DNA from: JADCRZ01 sp039921525
GTDB taxonomy: Bacteria; Bacteroidota; Bacteroidia; Chitinophagales; Chitinophagaceae
DNA: 64,000 nt
Direction: 5' to 3'
Assembly (NCBI GenBank): GCA_039921525.1
Contig: JBDSBP010000197.1
Span: 47,658 to 111,657, forward strand
The notes under the pieces are model-generated. The model made no database searches. It saw only the letters and a program-made list of their open reading frames with translations, and had not been told where the DNA came from. Position numbers and translations under genes: made by a program. Numbering within the stretch: position 1 is the stretch's first letter; each line of letters opens with the position of its first letter. Below, piece by piece: positions 7,847-16,154 of this stretch.

Positions 7847-9274
7847 ATGAAACGGATTCTGATAATTGATGATGATTTGGATATGTGTGCTCTCCTAAGC
7901 CGTTTTTTACAGCGTAATGGGTTTGAAACGGAATCAGTGCACACCGGGAATAAAGGAATAGCAAAAGTTACGGATCAGAAATTTGACATTGTATTGTGCG
8001 ATTTCAGGCTTGGCGACAAAGATGGCAAAGATGTTCTGCAGGAAATTAAAGCAATAAATCCTTACATCATTGTTATTATTATTACGGGCTATTCAGATAT
8101 TAAAACTGCCGTAGACGTTATTAAGCTGGGAGCTTTTGATTATATAACCAAACCCTTGATACCTGATGAGGTCCTGAATGTAATAGGTAAAGCATTAAAA
8201 GCCACTTCATCTTCATCAGGGGAATCTAAAGGAGCTGATTCCGTGGCGCAACCCCTGGGTAATCTATTGAAGAAAAAAAATAACCCGGCCACTTTTGATA
8301 ATGAATTTCTTGTGGGCCAGGCTCCGGTTACAAGAGATCTTTATAAACAAATTGAATTGGTAGCTCCCACCAATTACAGCATTATCCTCTATGGCGAAAG
8401 CGGTACGGGCAAGGAGGTTGTGGCTAAAACAATTCATCATTACAGTGATAGAAGAGAAAAACCTTTTATAGCTATGGATTGTGGTACTTTATCTAAAGAG
8501 CTTGCTGGAAGCGAGCTCTTCGGTCATGTAAAGGGCGCTTTTACCGGTGCTCTTAATGATAAAGAAGGTCATTTTGAAATGGCCAATGGCGGTACATTAT
8601 TTTTAGATGAGGTAACCAACCTTTCTTACGAAATACAGGCTGCATTATTAAGGGTTATCCAGGAAAGAAAATTCAGACGGGTGGGTGGAAATAAAGAAAT
8701 TAATCTAGATATCAGGGTTATTGTAGCCTCCAATGAAAATTTGCAGGATGCCTATCGTAAAGGAAAGTTTCGCGAAGATCTGTACCACAGGTTTAATGAA
8801 TTTTCGGTGATTATACCTCCATTAAGGAACCGTAAAGATGACATTCCATTATTTGGTGACTTCTTTTTGCAGAAAGCCATCGGTGAGTTAAACAAAGATA
8901 TTGAAGGTTTTGAACCTGAAGTGATGAAATTATTCATGGATTATTCATGGCCCGGAAACTTGCGTGAGTATAGAAATGTGATTCGGCGTGCGGCGTTATT
9001 AACCACTTCAAAACTCATTTCCTCGAAATCGTTACCCTGGGAAATAATCAATGCTTCCATATTGGGAGTTGCCATAGATTCTCCCCATAATAACACCACT
9101 ACCCCGCCTCTTTTAAATAAAGAATCTGACCTTAAGAATGCCGCCTCGCTGGCTGAATATGAAACTATCATGAATGTGCTTAAACAAGTGAATTTTAATA
9201 AAACTAAAGCTGCGGAAATATTAAAAATCGATAGAAAAACTCTTTATAATAAACTTAAAGGACACGATTTGTAA
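7847..9274 (+). CDS. Sigma-54-dependent response regulator (NtrC/AtoC type)
   Basis: 475 residues with the full three-domain layout. Receiver domain, residues 3-120: IIDDDLDM, phospho-acceptor Asp in VLCDFRLGD, IITGYSD, YITKPL. AAA+ domain, about 150-385: Walker A GESGTGKE, the sigma-54 contact loop GAFTGA, Walker B GGTLFLDE, and the NLREYRN sensor region. C-terminal Fis-type helix-turn-helix: NFNKTKAAEILKIDRKTLYN. It should activate RpoN-dependent promoters after phosphorylation. No kinase gene is adjacent, so it is an orphan here. Likely targets are unknown; one imperfect -24/-12 site lies upstream of the receiver gene at 6537. Confidence 0.95.
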   Translation: MKRILIIDDDLDMCALLSRFLQRNGFETESVHTGNKGIAKVTDQKFDIVLCDFRLGDKDGKDVLQEIKAINPYIIVIIITGYSDIKTAVDVIKLGAFDYITKPLIPDEVLNVIGKALKATSSSSGESKGADSVAQPLGNLLKKKNNPATFDNEFLVGQAPVTRDLYKQIELVAPTNYSIILYGESGTGKEVVAKTIHHYSDRREKPFIAMDCGTLSKELAGSELFGHVKGAFTGALNDKEGHFEMANGGTLFLDEVTNLSYEIQAALLRVIQERKFRRVGGNKEINLDIRVIVASNENLQDAYRKGKFREDLYHRFNEFSVIIPPLRNRKDDIPLFGDFFLQKAIGELNKDIEGFEPEVMKLFMDYSWPGNLREYRNVIRRAALLTTSKLISSKSLPWEIINASILGVAIDSPHNNTTTPPLLNKESDLKNAASLAEYETIMNVLKQVNFNKTKAAEILKIDRKTLYNKLKGHDL

Positions 9275-9445
9275 TTGTGTGGAATTATTTCTACGTTTGC
9301 CTGTTGAAAAATGAATTAAAAGTATCCTATCCTTCAGAATACACGCCAAATTATATTTTGGTTTTTTTTTGAACGCTGGCTAATCGGTACACAATTTGGC
9401 TGATATTATCAAGATCAAAATTTTTTGACCTTTAAACTTTCATTT

Positions 9446-9790
9446 ATGGAAAAACCATCGGAGATGACAACATCGAGTAGTATTATGGAAAAACTTCGCT
9501 TAAAACGACAGGATAATGAATTTATAATGACTCCGGAAGGATTTACGGCAGGGAAGGGAAAATACTATAACCCTGAAGATTTGAAAATTATTAAAACTTT
9601 TCGTTTTGAAGGAGATTCAAGTCCTGACGACTCCTCTATAATTTATCTTATAGAAGCTGCGGATGGACTGATTGGATATAGTATGGATGCTTATGGTGCT
9701 TACAGTAATCATGACGATGAAGGTAAGTATGATGAATTCATTAAACTAGTTGTCAAGGAAGATAGAGATGTTCAGCATATCCTCGATTAA
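9446..9790 (+). CDS. Small conserved protein of unknown function
   Basis: 114 residues, soluble and acidic, with no signal peptide or membrane helix. The open frame extends to a TTG at 9425, but the ATG at 9446 is preferred. A recognisable block is FRFEGDSSPDDSSIIYLIEA followed by GLIGYSMDAYGAY. Related small Bacteroidota proteins are sometimes labelled phosphoribosylpyrophosphate synthetase in databases, but the enzyme's binding motifs are absent, so that label looks wrong. It stands alone between the NtrC-type regulator and a terminator hairpin. Confidence 0.72.
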   Translation: MEKPSEMTTSSSIMEKLRLKRQDNEFIMTPEGFTAGKGKYYNPEDLKIIKTFRFEGDSSPDDSSIIYLIEAADGLIGYSMDAYGAYSNHDDEGKYDEFIKLVVKEDRDVQHILD

Positions 9791-9815
9791 GATTTCTTAA
9801 GGTTATCGCATTTCT

Positions 9816-9846
9816 AGAAAAGCCATTGTTCGTCAATGGCTTTTCT
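9816..9846 (+). terminator. Rho-independent terminator
   Basis: Perfect 13-bp stem AGAAAAGCCATTG / CAATGGCTTTTCT with loop TTCGT and a T-rich 3' side, 25 bases after the stop of the small gene at 9446-9790. Confidence 0.7.
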
Positions 9847-9947
9847 GTTTAAAAAATGCCCATTTCAAATGTTTTAATTAAAACATGTGCTTCTGATGCG
9901 TTTTATATAGGTACGATAATTTATATACTGATATAAATATCGTAAGC

Positions 9948-10727
9948 TTGCAGAAACATAATCCGCAGAAAAAGATCAGGAAGGCTCAGAAACAGCAATT
10001 ACCAGGGTCGGAATCAAAGATACAACCGCAACTGGTTTATGATAATACTGTGATCAAAGGGTCTGGCAAATTAAAAAATAGAGTAGCTTTTATCACTGGT
10101 GCCGATAGTGGAATTGGAAAGGCAGTAGCTGTTTTATTTGCAAAAGAAGGTGCAGACATCGTAAATGTATTTCTAAAAGCATGTGTGTCGGCCGTTAAAA
10201 AGGCAATAAAGCAATTTGGAAAGATCGATATCCTGGTAAATAATGCAGGTGTTCAATTTGGGCAGAAAGAGTTTACAGGTATTACTTCCGAACAATTAGT
10301 AAATACTTTCCAAACCAACATTTTTGCAATGTTCTGGATTACCAAAGATGCCTTGCCGCATATGAGTAAGGGTAGTTCTATCATTAATTCAACTTCCGTA
10401 ACTGCCTATCGCGGTAGCAGTAGTCTTATTGATTACTCCAGTACAAAAGAGGCCATACTTTTCGTTACAAGAAGCCTTTCTGCTAACTTAATTGATAAAG
10501 GTATAAGAGTAAATTCCGTAGCTCCCGGCCCCATTTGGACGCCCCTAATCGTGGCAACTTTTGATACTGAAAAAGTAACGAAGCACGGAAGTGCTACACC
10601 TATGAAACGCTCCGGTGAACCTGTGGAGGTTGCCCCGAGTTATTTATTCCTGGCATCTAACGATGATTCTGCCTATATCACCGGCCAGGTTCTTCACCCG
10701 AATGGAGGCGAAATTATTAATGGATAA
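9948..10727 (+). CDS. SDR family oxidoreductase (YghA/YhdF-like), shortened
   Basis: Classical short-chain dehydrogenase with the long N-terminal arm of the YghA/YhdF group (QQLPGSESKIQP, then GSGKLKNRVAFITGADSGIG at about residues 38-57). The catalytic parts are present: NNAGVQFG, INSTSV (Ser) and YSSTK (Tyr, Lys), and the C-terminal NGGEIING fits. After the second strand (DIVNVFL, residues 70-76) the sequence jumps directly to an αD-like helix (KACVSAVKKAIKQFG). Relatives have some 35 extra residues here, including the part that binds the adenosine of NAD(P). The frame has no ATG before the conserved region; a TTG at 9948 is the likely start, with a GTG at 10050 as alternative. The topoisomerase IB gene begins 3 bases after its stop. 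Activity is doubtful. Confidence 0.8.
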   Translation: MQKHNPQKKIRKAQKQQLPGSESKIQPQLVYDNTVIKGSGKLKNRVAFITGADSGIGKAVAVLFAKEGADIVNVFLKACVSAVKKAIKQFGKIDILVNNAGVQFGQKEFTGITSEQLVNTFQTNIFAMFWITKDALPHMSKGSSIINSTSVTAYRGSSSLIDYSSTKEAILFVTRSLSANLIDKGIRVNSVAPGPIWTPLIVATFDTEKVTKHGSATPMKRSGEPVEVAPSYLFLASNDDSAYITGQVLHPNGGEIING

Positions 10728-10730
10728 TAT

Positions 10731-11837
10731 ATGAATGTAGCAAACATGCAAACCGCAGAACAAGTAGTATTAAACATTTCAAAGCGGAAACTCACGAGTA
10801 TCATTAAAGATCCCGTAAAAACTGCTCAAGCTGTAAACCTTATTTATGTTGCCAATACCGATCCAGGGATAATCCGTGTAAGAAAAGGAAAAACTTTTGA
10901 GTTTATTCTTGAAAACAAGAAAGTTAAGGATAAAGATACACTACAAAGGATCAAAAGCCTTGTGATTCCGCCAGCCTGGGAAGAAGTCTGGATATGTAAA
11001 TTGGGTAACGGTCACCTGCAAACGACAGGATTGGACGTAAAAAAGAGAAAGCAGTATCGTTATCACCAGTTATGGAATGTGCTGCGCAATCAGACGAAAT
11101 TTTACAGGTTACTCGAATTCGGTAAAGTACTACCTGCTATGCGCCTGCAGTTAGAAACAGATATTAGTTTACCAGGACTGCCTTTGGAAAAAGTTTTAGC
11201 AACAGTGGTAAGTCTTATGGAACGTACCAATATCCGTGTGGGCAATTGTTTTTATGAAAAATTATATGGTTCATTCGGACTGACCACGTTTAAAGATAAA
11301 CATGTATCGATAAACGGGCAGCAGATACGATTTTCCTTTAAGGGCAAAAAGGGCGTTTGTCATGATATCAATATTAAAAGTAAACGACTTGCCAGTATTG
11401 TTCAGAAATGCAAGGACATCCCCGGCAAAGAATTGTTTCAGTATATTAATGATAATGGCGACAATAAAAGCATTGACTCGGGAATGGTAAATGATTACAT
11501 CAAGAGGATCAGCGGTAGTGATTTTACTGCTAAAGATTTCAGAACCTGGGCCGGAACAGTTCAGGCTCTATTAGCTTTTAAGGAATTAGGCGTCAGTGAA
11601 ACACAAACGGAATCTAAAAGGAAAATCGTTGAAGCATTAGATACAGTGGCCAAGCTATTGGGAAACACCCGCACTGTGTGTAAGAAATATTACGTCCACC
11701 CAGTGGTTATTTCTTTGTATGAAGACCAAAGCCTTAAAAAATATATCACTGAATTAAACTCAATAGAGAATGATGATAATAAATCTGATCTAACGATGGA
11801 GGAAAAAGTATTGATGAGAATATTAGCGCGCCAGTGA
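10731..11837 (+). CDS. DNA topoisomerase IB (poxvirus/bacterial type)
   Basis: 368 residues, typical length for bacterial type IB topoisomerases, which relax supercoils by a transient 3'-phosphotyrosyl bond without ATP. The N-terminal domain has RVRKGKTFEFI. The catalytic domain shows the active-site Arg in WNVLRNQTKF, Lys in SFKGKKGV, Arg in KDFRTWAGT, the LGNTRTVC block, and the nucleophile Tyr (second Tyr of KKYYVHP, where relatives have KSYIHP). Start ATG at 10731, with only 3 bases between it and the SDR stop, so the two form an operon. The gene is typical of accessory stress-tolerance sets rather than core replication. Confidence 0.93.
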   Translation: MNVANMQTAEQVVLNISKRKLTSIIKDPVKTAQAVNLIYVANTDPGIIRVRKGKTFEFILENKKVKDKDTLQRIKSLVIPPAWEEVWICKLGNGHLQTTGLDVKKRKQYRYHQLWNVLRNQTKFYRLLEFGKVLPAMRLQLETDISLPGLPLEKVLATVVSLMERTNIRVGNCFYEKLYGSFGLTTFKDKHVSINGQQIRFSFKGKKGVCHDINIKSKRLASIVQKCKDIPGKELFQYINDNGDNKSIDSGMVNDYIKRISGSDFTAKDFRTWAGTVQALLAFKELGVSETQTESKRKIVEALDTVAKLLGNTRTVCKKYYVHPVVISLYEDQSLKKYITELNSIENDDNKSDLTMEEKVLMRILARQ

Positions 11838-11852
11838 GCAATTAGGTATACC

Positions 11853-11938
11853 TGTCAGCCGTCAGCTATCAGCTTTGGTATCCATGTTGGTGCGATGTCA
11901 CAATGTAAAATAACCTGGTAGTTGTATAAAAAGGTATG
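11853..11938. repeat. Dispersed intergenic repeat, copy 1
   Basis: A CAGCTAT word run followed by TTTGGT..., GATGTCACAA and TTGTATAAAA. The same order of blocks, with small differences, occurs at about 33571-33655. Both copies follow the 3' end of a gene. Confidence 0.55.
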
Positions 11939-12390
11939 AGGTAATGAGGTATGAGGGATGACTAATCGATTGGCGGGCCAATATCACCATTTAAATAACT
12001 TTTAAAAATTTGGAATTCTGTCGTTTTTAATAGGCAAATTTTTAGTTACATAAAACGATGAGGAAGATATGGTTTTAAATAACCCCGGCATTTATTCCTT
12101 GGGTTATTGATAAAGCAATAAAGATTGACGTTATATTATCGAACCAAGGTGCTTTTATGAATAAAAATGTATTGAAAATGTAAGGGCGTTTGTAGGGGCA
12201 GGGCTTGCCCCCGCCCTGACTGCATACGAATCTGCCAGTATATTTATGGGAGATGTCGACAACATACCACACGTATTCGGTGTAACAGGGCGGGGTAAGC
12301 CCTGCCCTTACAAACGCCGCGCATCAAAAATGTTATTTACGCAGGTGATATCGGCGCCGCTGATCGAAGACTCATACCTCATACCTACCT
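11931..12390. repeat. Facing TATGAGG word arrays around a gene-free 547-bp gap
   Basis: Left arm 11931-11960 is made of GGTATGAGG words; right arm 12371-12390 is the reverse complement type (CTCATACCTC). Between them lies the 134-bp inverted-repeat element. The HAD gene's stop codon (TAG at 12385) lies inside the right arm. I see no real coding region in 11838-12384. Confidence 0.7.
12185..12318. repeat. 134-bp inverted-repeat element (MITE-like), complete copy
   Basis: Left end 12185-12218 and right end 12286-12318 are about 33-bp near-perfect inverted repeats beginning GGCGTTTGTAGGGGCAGGG. The 67-bp centre is also conserved in the copy at 63906-64000. No transposase is inside. No clear target-site duplication was seen at the ends. 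Confidence 0.75.
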
Positions 12391-12978
12391 GAAAGGCTTA
12401 AAAAACGGAAATGTAGCAAGCTGCAGCATAGCTTTATCGCCATCGGAATCACCATAACAATATATTTCCCTGAAAGAAGTTAGATCAAATTCTTTTTCTA
12501 TCCGGCAAACTTTTTCTTCACCATAACAATTTTTGCCATTAATGGTACCAGTAATTTTATTATCAGCTATGATTAACCTGGTGCCTATCAAAAGTAATTC
12601 GTTTTCTGATGCCCATTTTTTTATCCAATTTTCTGCCGACGCCGATACTATTACAATGATGGCATTAGCCGCTTTTAGTTTCTGTATTTCTTTGAGTGCT
12701 TTTGGTCGCAACAAATTAGGGAGCATCAAATCAGAAAATTCATCACATTTTTTTTGGAAAGTTTCAATACCCTCCCCATTGAAAAAAAATCGTAATACTT
12801 TTTGCTTGGCAATATAGTTGGGAATGAGCTTTAATTTATAAGCTAGCAGGTAAGGGCTATACAGTAAAAAACCGAGATAAAAATAGAGGGCGCCCTTATA
12901 AAATTTTATAAATTCCAGCAGGCTGTCTTTTGTTGTTATGGTTCCATCAAAATCAAAAAAGGCTATTCTTTCATTCAC
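12385..12978 (-). CDS. HAD-IB family phosphatase, likely polyprenyl-phospho-phosphopentose phosphatase
   Basis: 197-residue HAD hydrolase. Motif I FFDFDGTIT (nucleophile and acid Asp, residues 8-13), motif II in VIVSASAENW (Ser), motif III Lys near GEEKVCR, and motif IV YGDSDGDKAML. A hydrophobic stretch near residues 30-50 suggests membrane association. Its ATG overlaps the end of the DprE2-like gene by 4 bases, so it is the last gene of the UbiA-DprE1-DprE2-HAD operon. In this pathway a phosphatase must remove the 5-phosphate of polyprenyl-phospho-5-phosphoribose. Mycobacteria have a PAP2-type protein next to their genes; a HAD enzyme here is the inferred replacement. The stop codon is formed within a TATGAGG-type repeat. 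Confidence 0.85.
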   Translation of the reverse strand: MNERIAFFDFDGTITTKDSLLEFIKFYKGALYFYLGFLLYSPYLLAYKLKLIPNYIAKQKVLRFFFNGEGIETFQKKCDEFSDLMLPNLLRPKALKEIQKLKAANAIIVIVSASAENWIKKWASENELLLIGTRLIIADNKITGTINGKNCYGEEKVCRIEKEFDLTSFREIYCYGDSDGDKAMLQLATFPFFKPFR

Positions 12979-13709
12979 AGCTTCAATTTTTTAAAAACAG
13001 GTTCAGGAATCAGTTTAATAATAAGCATAATCCAACGCCAGAACCAACGGATATAAATTACATTTTTCTTTAGCTGCACGGCTTTGTATACGGCGGCACC
13101 CACTTCCCGTGGTTTTGCCGTTAACAATTTTGGCAGGTTTAACTCTTCGGTCATCCGGGTATATACAAAACCAGGCAATACTGTCACCACGTGTATTCCT
13201 TCCCTGTAAAGCCGGTTGCGTAACCCTGAGAGATAAGCGGTGAAGCCAGCCTTGGCACTTCCATACATAAAATTACTTTGCCTTCCCCTTTCACCCGCAA
13301 CTGAACTAATTCCAACAATGGTGCCTTTCCCGACGGACATATAACGGGTAGCAACTATATTTAAAATAGAAACCGCCCCGGTGTAATTGGTTTGAGTAAT
13401 TGCTTCGGTTTCTTGCCATTGGCTCATTGCCTTCTCGTTTTCACCCAGGTAGCCAAACAGGCAAATGGTGATATCGGGCATCGGGCTTAGTTGCAGGAAG
13501 AAGGTCTCATGTGTTTCAAAAGCAGTGGCATTAAAAGAATGTAACGTGCAAGCAACATTACAACGGATAGCAATATCCGATTGCAGGGGTTTGATTTGTT
13601 CTATATCCCGGGCAGCTAATTGAATGTCGTATTTTTCTGAACCAAATTTTTGTGCGATAGCCATAGCCATCTCCGAAGTTGCTCCCAATAGTAGAACTGT
13701 TGGCATCAA
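12975..13709 (-). CDS. DprE2-like SDR, polyprenyl-phospho-2-keto-pentofuranose reductase
   Basis: 244-residue SDR. In mycobacteria DprE2 reduces decaprenyl-phospho-2-ketoribose with NADH to the arabinofuranose donor. Seen here: LLLGATSEMA (nucleotide binding, residues 6-15), CLFGYLGE, INQ-like INYTGAVS position as TNYTGAVS, SSVAGERGRQSNFMYGSAKAG with the catalytic YxxxK, and PGFVYTRM. The C-terminus (WRWIMLIIKLIPEPVFKKLK) also follows the mycobacterial protein, which ends in a similar membrane-associated helix. Starts 1 base after the DprE1-like gene and overlaps the HAD gene by 4 bases. The alignment is from memory. Confidence 0.9.
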   Translation of the reverse strand: MMPTVLLLGATSEMAMAIAQKFGSEKYDIQLAARDIEQIKPLQSDIAIRCNVACTLHSFNATAFETHETFFLQLSPMPDITICLFGYLGENEKAMSQWQETEAITQTNYTGAVSILNIVATRYMSVGKGTIVGISSVAGERGRQSNFMYGSAKAGFTAYLSGLRNRLYREGIHVVTVLPGFVYTRMTEELNLPKLLTAKPREVGAAVYKAVQLKKNVIYIRWFWRWIMLIIKLIPEPVFKKLKL

Positions 13710-13710
13710 T

Positions 13711-15045
13711 TTATGTATTGGTTAATAATAGCCGGTCTGACTGAATGGAATGAACCTTACCGGCAGGGTTATACCTCTTAACGATCGATTTAAATTCAGG
13801 CAGTCCGGGATAACCGGCTTCCAGGATTTCAGGCCTCATACGCGCATCTTTCGACATGTATAATCTACCGTTATATTTTAGAACAATTTTATCAAGGTCA
13901 TCCAAAAATTCAAAAAGTCCTTTGCGAACAGGAAAATCGAGTGCCAGCGTATATCCTTCCATTGGAAAAGATATCAGGCTCTCCTGTTTGCCAAATACTT
14001 TTAACACGGCGAGAAATGATCCCAGCCCTTCTGCACTTATCTTTTGAAGAATTTCTACCAATCCTTCCTTTGCGTTAAGCGGTATTACGAACTGGTATTG
14101 AATAAATCCTTTTTTTCCATAGCCCCGGTTCCAGTTTGCTATAGCATCCAGCGGATAAAAAAATGGTTCATACTTAACTACGTTATCAATAACTTTTTTG
14201 AAGTTTTTGCCATAATATAAAAAATTGAAGACTTTAACAGTAAAGGAATTCAGAACCCATGATGGCATATTAAAAGGAAAAGGTATCTGACCTTTTGCTG
14301 GCACGCCAAGCGGAGACGTCTTCTGGCGATCATTTAGTTCATCCAGTTTCGCATGTTCTCCTAATATCAGAATACTCCTGCCAAAGCCCGGTCCCTTTTT
14401 TAAACAGTCTATCCACGCAACTGAATAGGTGTAGTCTTTATATTCTTCAAACAACTGTATGATCTCTTTGAGGTTCTTCGCTTTAATTTGCTTTTGTTTG
14501 ATATAAGCCGTCTCAATTTTTTTCAAATCAAATTTAACCCTGGTTATTATGCCCGTTAAACCCATGCCTCCGCAGGTTGCATGAAATAGGTCTGGTGATT
14601 GTATTAGTGAACAAGTGATAGTTTCGCCACTTGCCAATACTACATCCATTTCAAGAATATGTTGTGAAAAAGCGCCATCTACATGATGGTTTTTGCCATG
14701 TACATCACTGGCAACTGCACCACCCACTGTTATAAACTTGGTTCCTGGTGTAACGGGTAAAAACCAACCTTGAGGAACCGTAATCTCTAAAACACGGTCA
14801 AGTGTAAGACCGCTTTCACATTCAAAAATACCTTTATAAACATCAAATGAAAGTACCTTGTCATATTTTAATGTTGAAATGGTTTTAGCTCCCAATGAAC
14901 CATCGCCATAGCAACGGCCATTGCCGCGCGCTATAAAACTTTCGTTTTCTTTTACCAGGCTTTGTAGCTGACTGGCAAAAGAAAAACTGCGTTCATCCGA
15001 TTCCATCACCGGGTAATTACCCCAGTTTGCAATTTGTTTTTTCAT
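13711..15045 (-). CDS. DprE1-like FAD-dependent polyprenyl-phospho-ribose 2-oxidase
   Basis: 444-residue FAD-binding oxidoreductase of the vanillyl-alcohol oxidase fold. DprE1 oxidises the 2-hydroxyl of decaprenyl-phospho-ribose, the first half of the epimerisation to arabinose. Strong marks: RGNGRCYGDGSLG near residue 40, TPGTKFITVGGAVASDVHGKNHH (split over residues 99-121, the FAD site), YPLDAIANWNRGYG and GFIQYQFVIP, and the active-site Lys in MSKDAR (Lys399). The position of the mycobacterial cysteine hit by benzothiazinone drugs is Ala368 here (TLALDFP). The ATG at 15045 overlaps the end of the UbiA-like gene by 4 bases. The aldonolactone oxidases are related but lack these blocks. Confidence 0.93.
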   Translation of the reverse strand: MKKQIANWGNYPVMESDERSFSFASQLQSLVKENESFIARGNGRCYGDGSLGAKTISTLKYDKVLSFDVYKGIFECESGLTLDRVLEITVPQGWFLPVTPGTKFITVGGAVASDVHGKNHHVDGAFSQHILEMDVVLASGETITCSLIQSPDLFHATCGGMGLTGIITRVKFDLKKIETAYIKQKQIKAKNLKEIIQLFEEYKDYTYSVAWIDCLKKGPGFGRSILILGEHAKLDELNDRQKTSPLGVPAKGQIPFPFNMPSWVLNSFTVKVFNFLYYGKNFKKVIDNVVKYEPFFYPLDAIANWNRGYGKKGFIQYQFVIPLNAKEGLVEILQKISAEGLGSFLAVLKVFGKQESLISFPMEGYTLALDFPVRKGLFEFLDDLDKIVLKYNGRLYMSKDARMRPEILEAGYPGLPEFKSIVKRYNPAGKVHSIQSDRLLLTNT

Positions 15046-15941
15046 AAATCATTAAAGATGGTTACATTTTTCAAGTATAAAATAACATAAAAACTGGCAA
15101 TCCATAACAGCAAGGTAACTTGTATAAACCTATCCTTATACAATACTTCCGTAGGAGAACCCGCTTTGTTTTGTACCAGGATAATTTGCAGATACCTCAT
15201 CATCCCGGCTATAACAAAGATAGCCGTGTAATAAAGATGGTAGTTCTGCAGGCGCTCATAGGTTTTTGGAGAAAGAGTGTACATTATATAAGTAACTATA
15301 ATGATAGCGCTGAATAGTCCCAGTAGTGTATTTAAAAAATCCAGGTTATAGCCCTTGATGGATTTTCTCATATCAGTTCCTGTTTCAAGTTTTAGTAAAA
15401 TATCATCGCGGCGTTTGCCGATGGCCATAAACAAGGATAGGAGCAATACCATTAGGGTAAGCCAGGGAGATACATCTACATCGGCAATATAACCACCTGC
15501 TTTAATGCGTAAAACAAATCCGGTAGCTATAATAATAATGTCAAGCACAGAGATATTTTTCAACCCGAGCGAATACCCCAAATTCATAATAAAATAAAAG
15601 CCAAGGATCGACAAGAATAAATAACTGGGATCAGCAAAATAGGAAATTATAAAACCGGTAATCAATAAAATAGCGGCAATACCAAGTGCAACACCCGGTT
15701 TAATGGTTCCGGCAGCCAATGGCCGTTTGCTTTTTATGGGATGTTTTCGATCGTCTTTTCTATCGCGGTAATCGTTTAAAATATACACTGTACTTGCTAC
15801 GAAGCTGAAGGCGAAAAAGCCGGCAATTAAAAGTTCCAGTTTAGGAACACTAAATAAGTTTCCGGAAAAAAATACGGGTATAAAAAGAAATGTATTTTTG
15901 GCCCAGTCTTTTGGCCGCAACAATTTTATATAATTATTCAT
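15042..15941 (-). CDS. UbiA-family polyprenyl-phosphate phosphoribosyltransferase (Rv3806c-like)
   Basis: 299-residue inner-membrane prenyltransferase with about nine helices. In mycobacteria the homologue transfers 5-phosphoribose from PRPP to decaprenyl phosphate, opening the arabinose donor route. The first Asp-rich motif is NDYRDRKDDRKHPIKSKRP (residues 56-74), which is specific for this subgroup and differs from ubiquinone or haem prenyltransferases. The second motif region has GKRRDDI, and RKSIKGY follows. N-terminal LRPKDWAKN also fits. It is the first gene of the operon with the DprE1-, DprE2- and HAD-type genes; the promoter should lie in 15942-16154, shared with the divergent GT-C gene. 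Confidence 0.92.
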   Translation of the reverse strand: MNNYIKLLRPKDWAKNTFLFIPVFFSGNLFSVPKLELLIAGFFAFSFVASTVYILNDYRDRKDDRKHPIKSKRPLAAGTIKPGVALGIAAILLITGFIISYFADPSYLFLSILGFYFIMNLGYSLGLKNISVLDIIIIATGFVLRIKAGGYIADVDVSPWLTLMVLLLSLFMAIGKRRDDILLKLETGTDMRKSIKGYNLDFLNTLLGLFSAIIIVTYIMYTLSPKTYERLQNYHLYYTAIFVIAGMMRYLQIILVQNKAGSPTEVLYKDRFIQVTLLLWIASFYVILYLKNVTIFNDL

Positions 15942-16154
15942 GGATGCGTTCGATTGCGGATCGACAAGTTACTATATAAATGCAATCGCTGCAATTTTGC
16001 CGTTTTTAAAGAGGAATGCCTATTTTCATTTATTATCGTACTCAAATGGAGAAAATAATGTCTGTTAAACGTAATTAATCGGTTGTATGAACATTTTAAT
16101 GTGTATTTAACGTTCTAAAGTTTAATTCATTGTCCTTGATAAAACACATATTAC

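Noticed and set aside
12075..12272. Open frame of 65 codons across the 134-bp element
   Set aside because: It runs through the inverted-repeat element and its flank; the frame opens in repeat sequence, and the similar frame at the second copy (63779-63994) diverges outside the repeat, so it is not a conserved protein.
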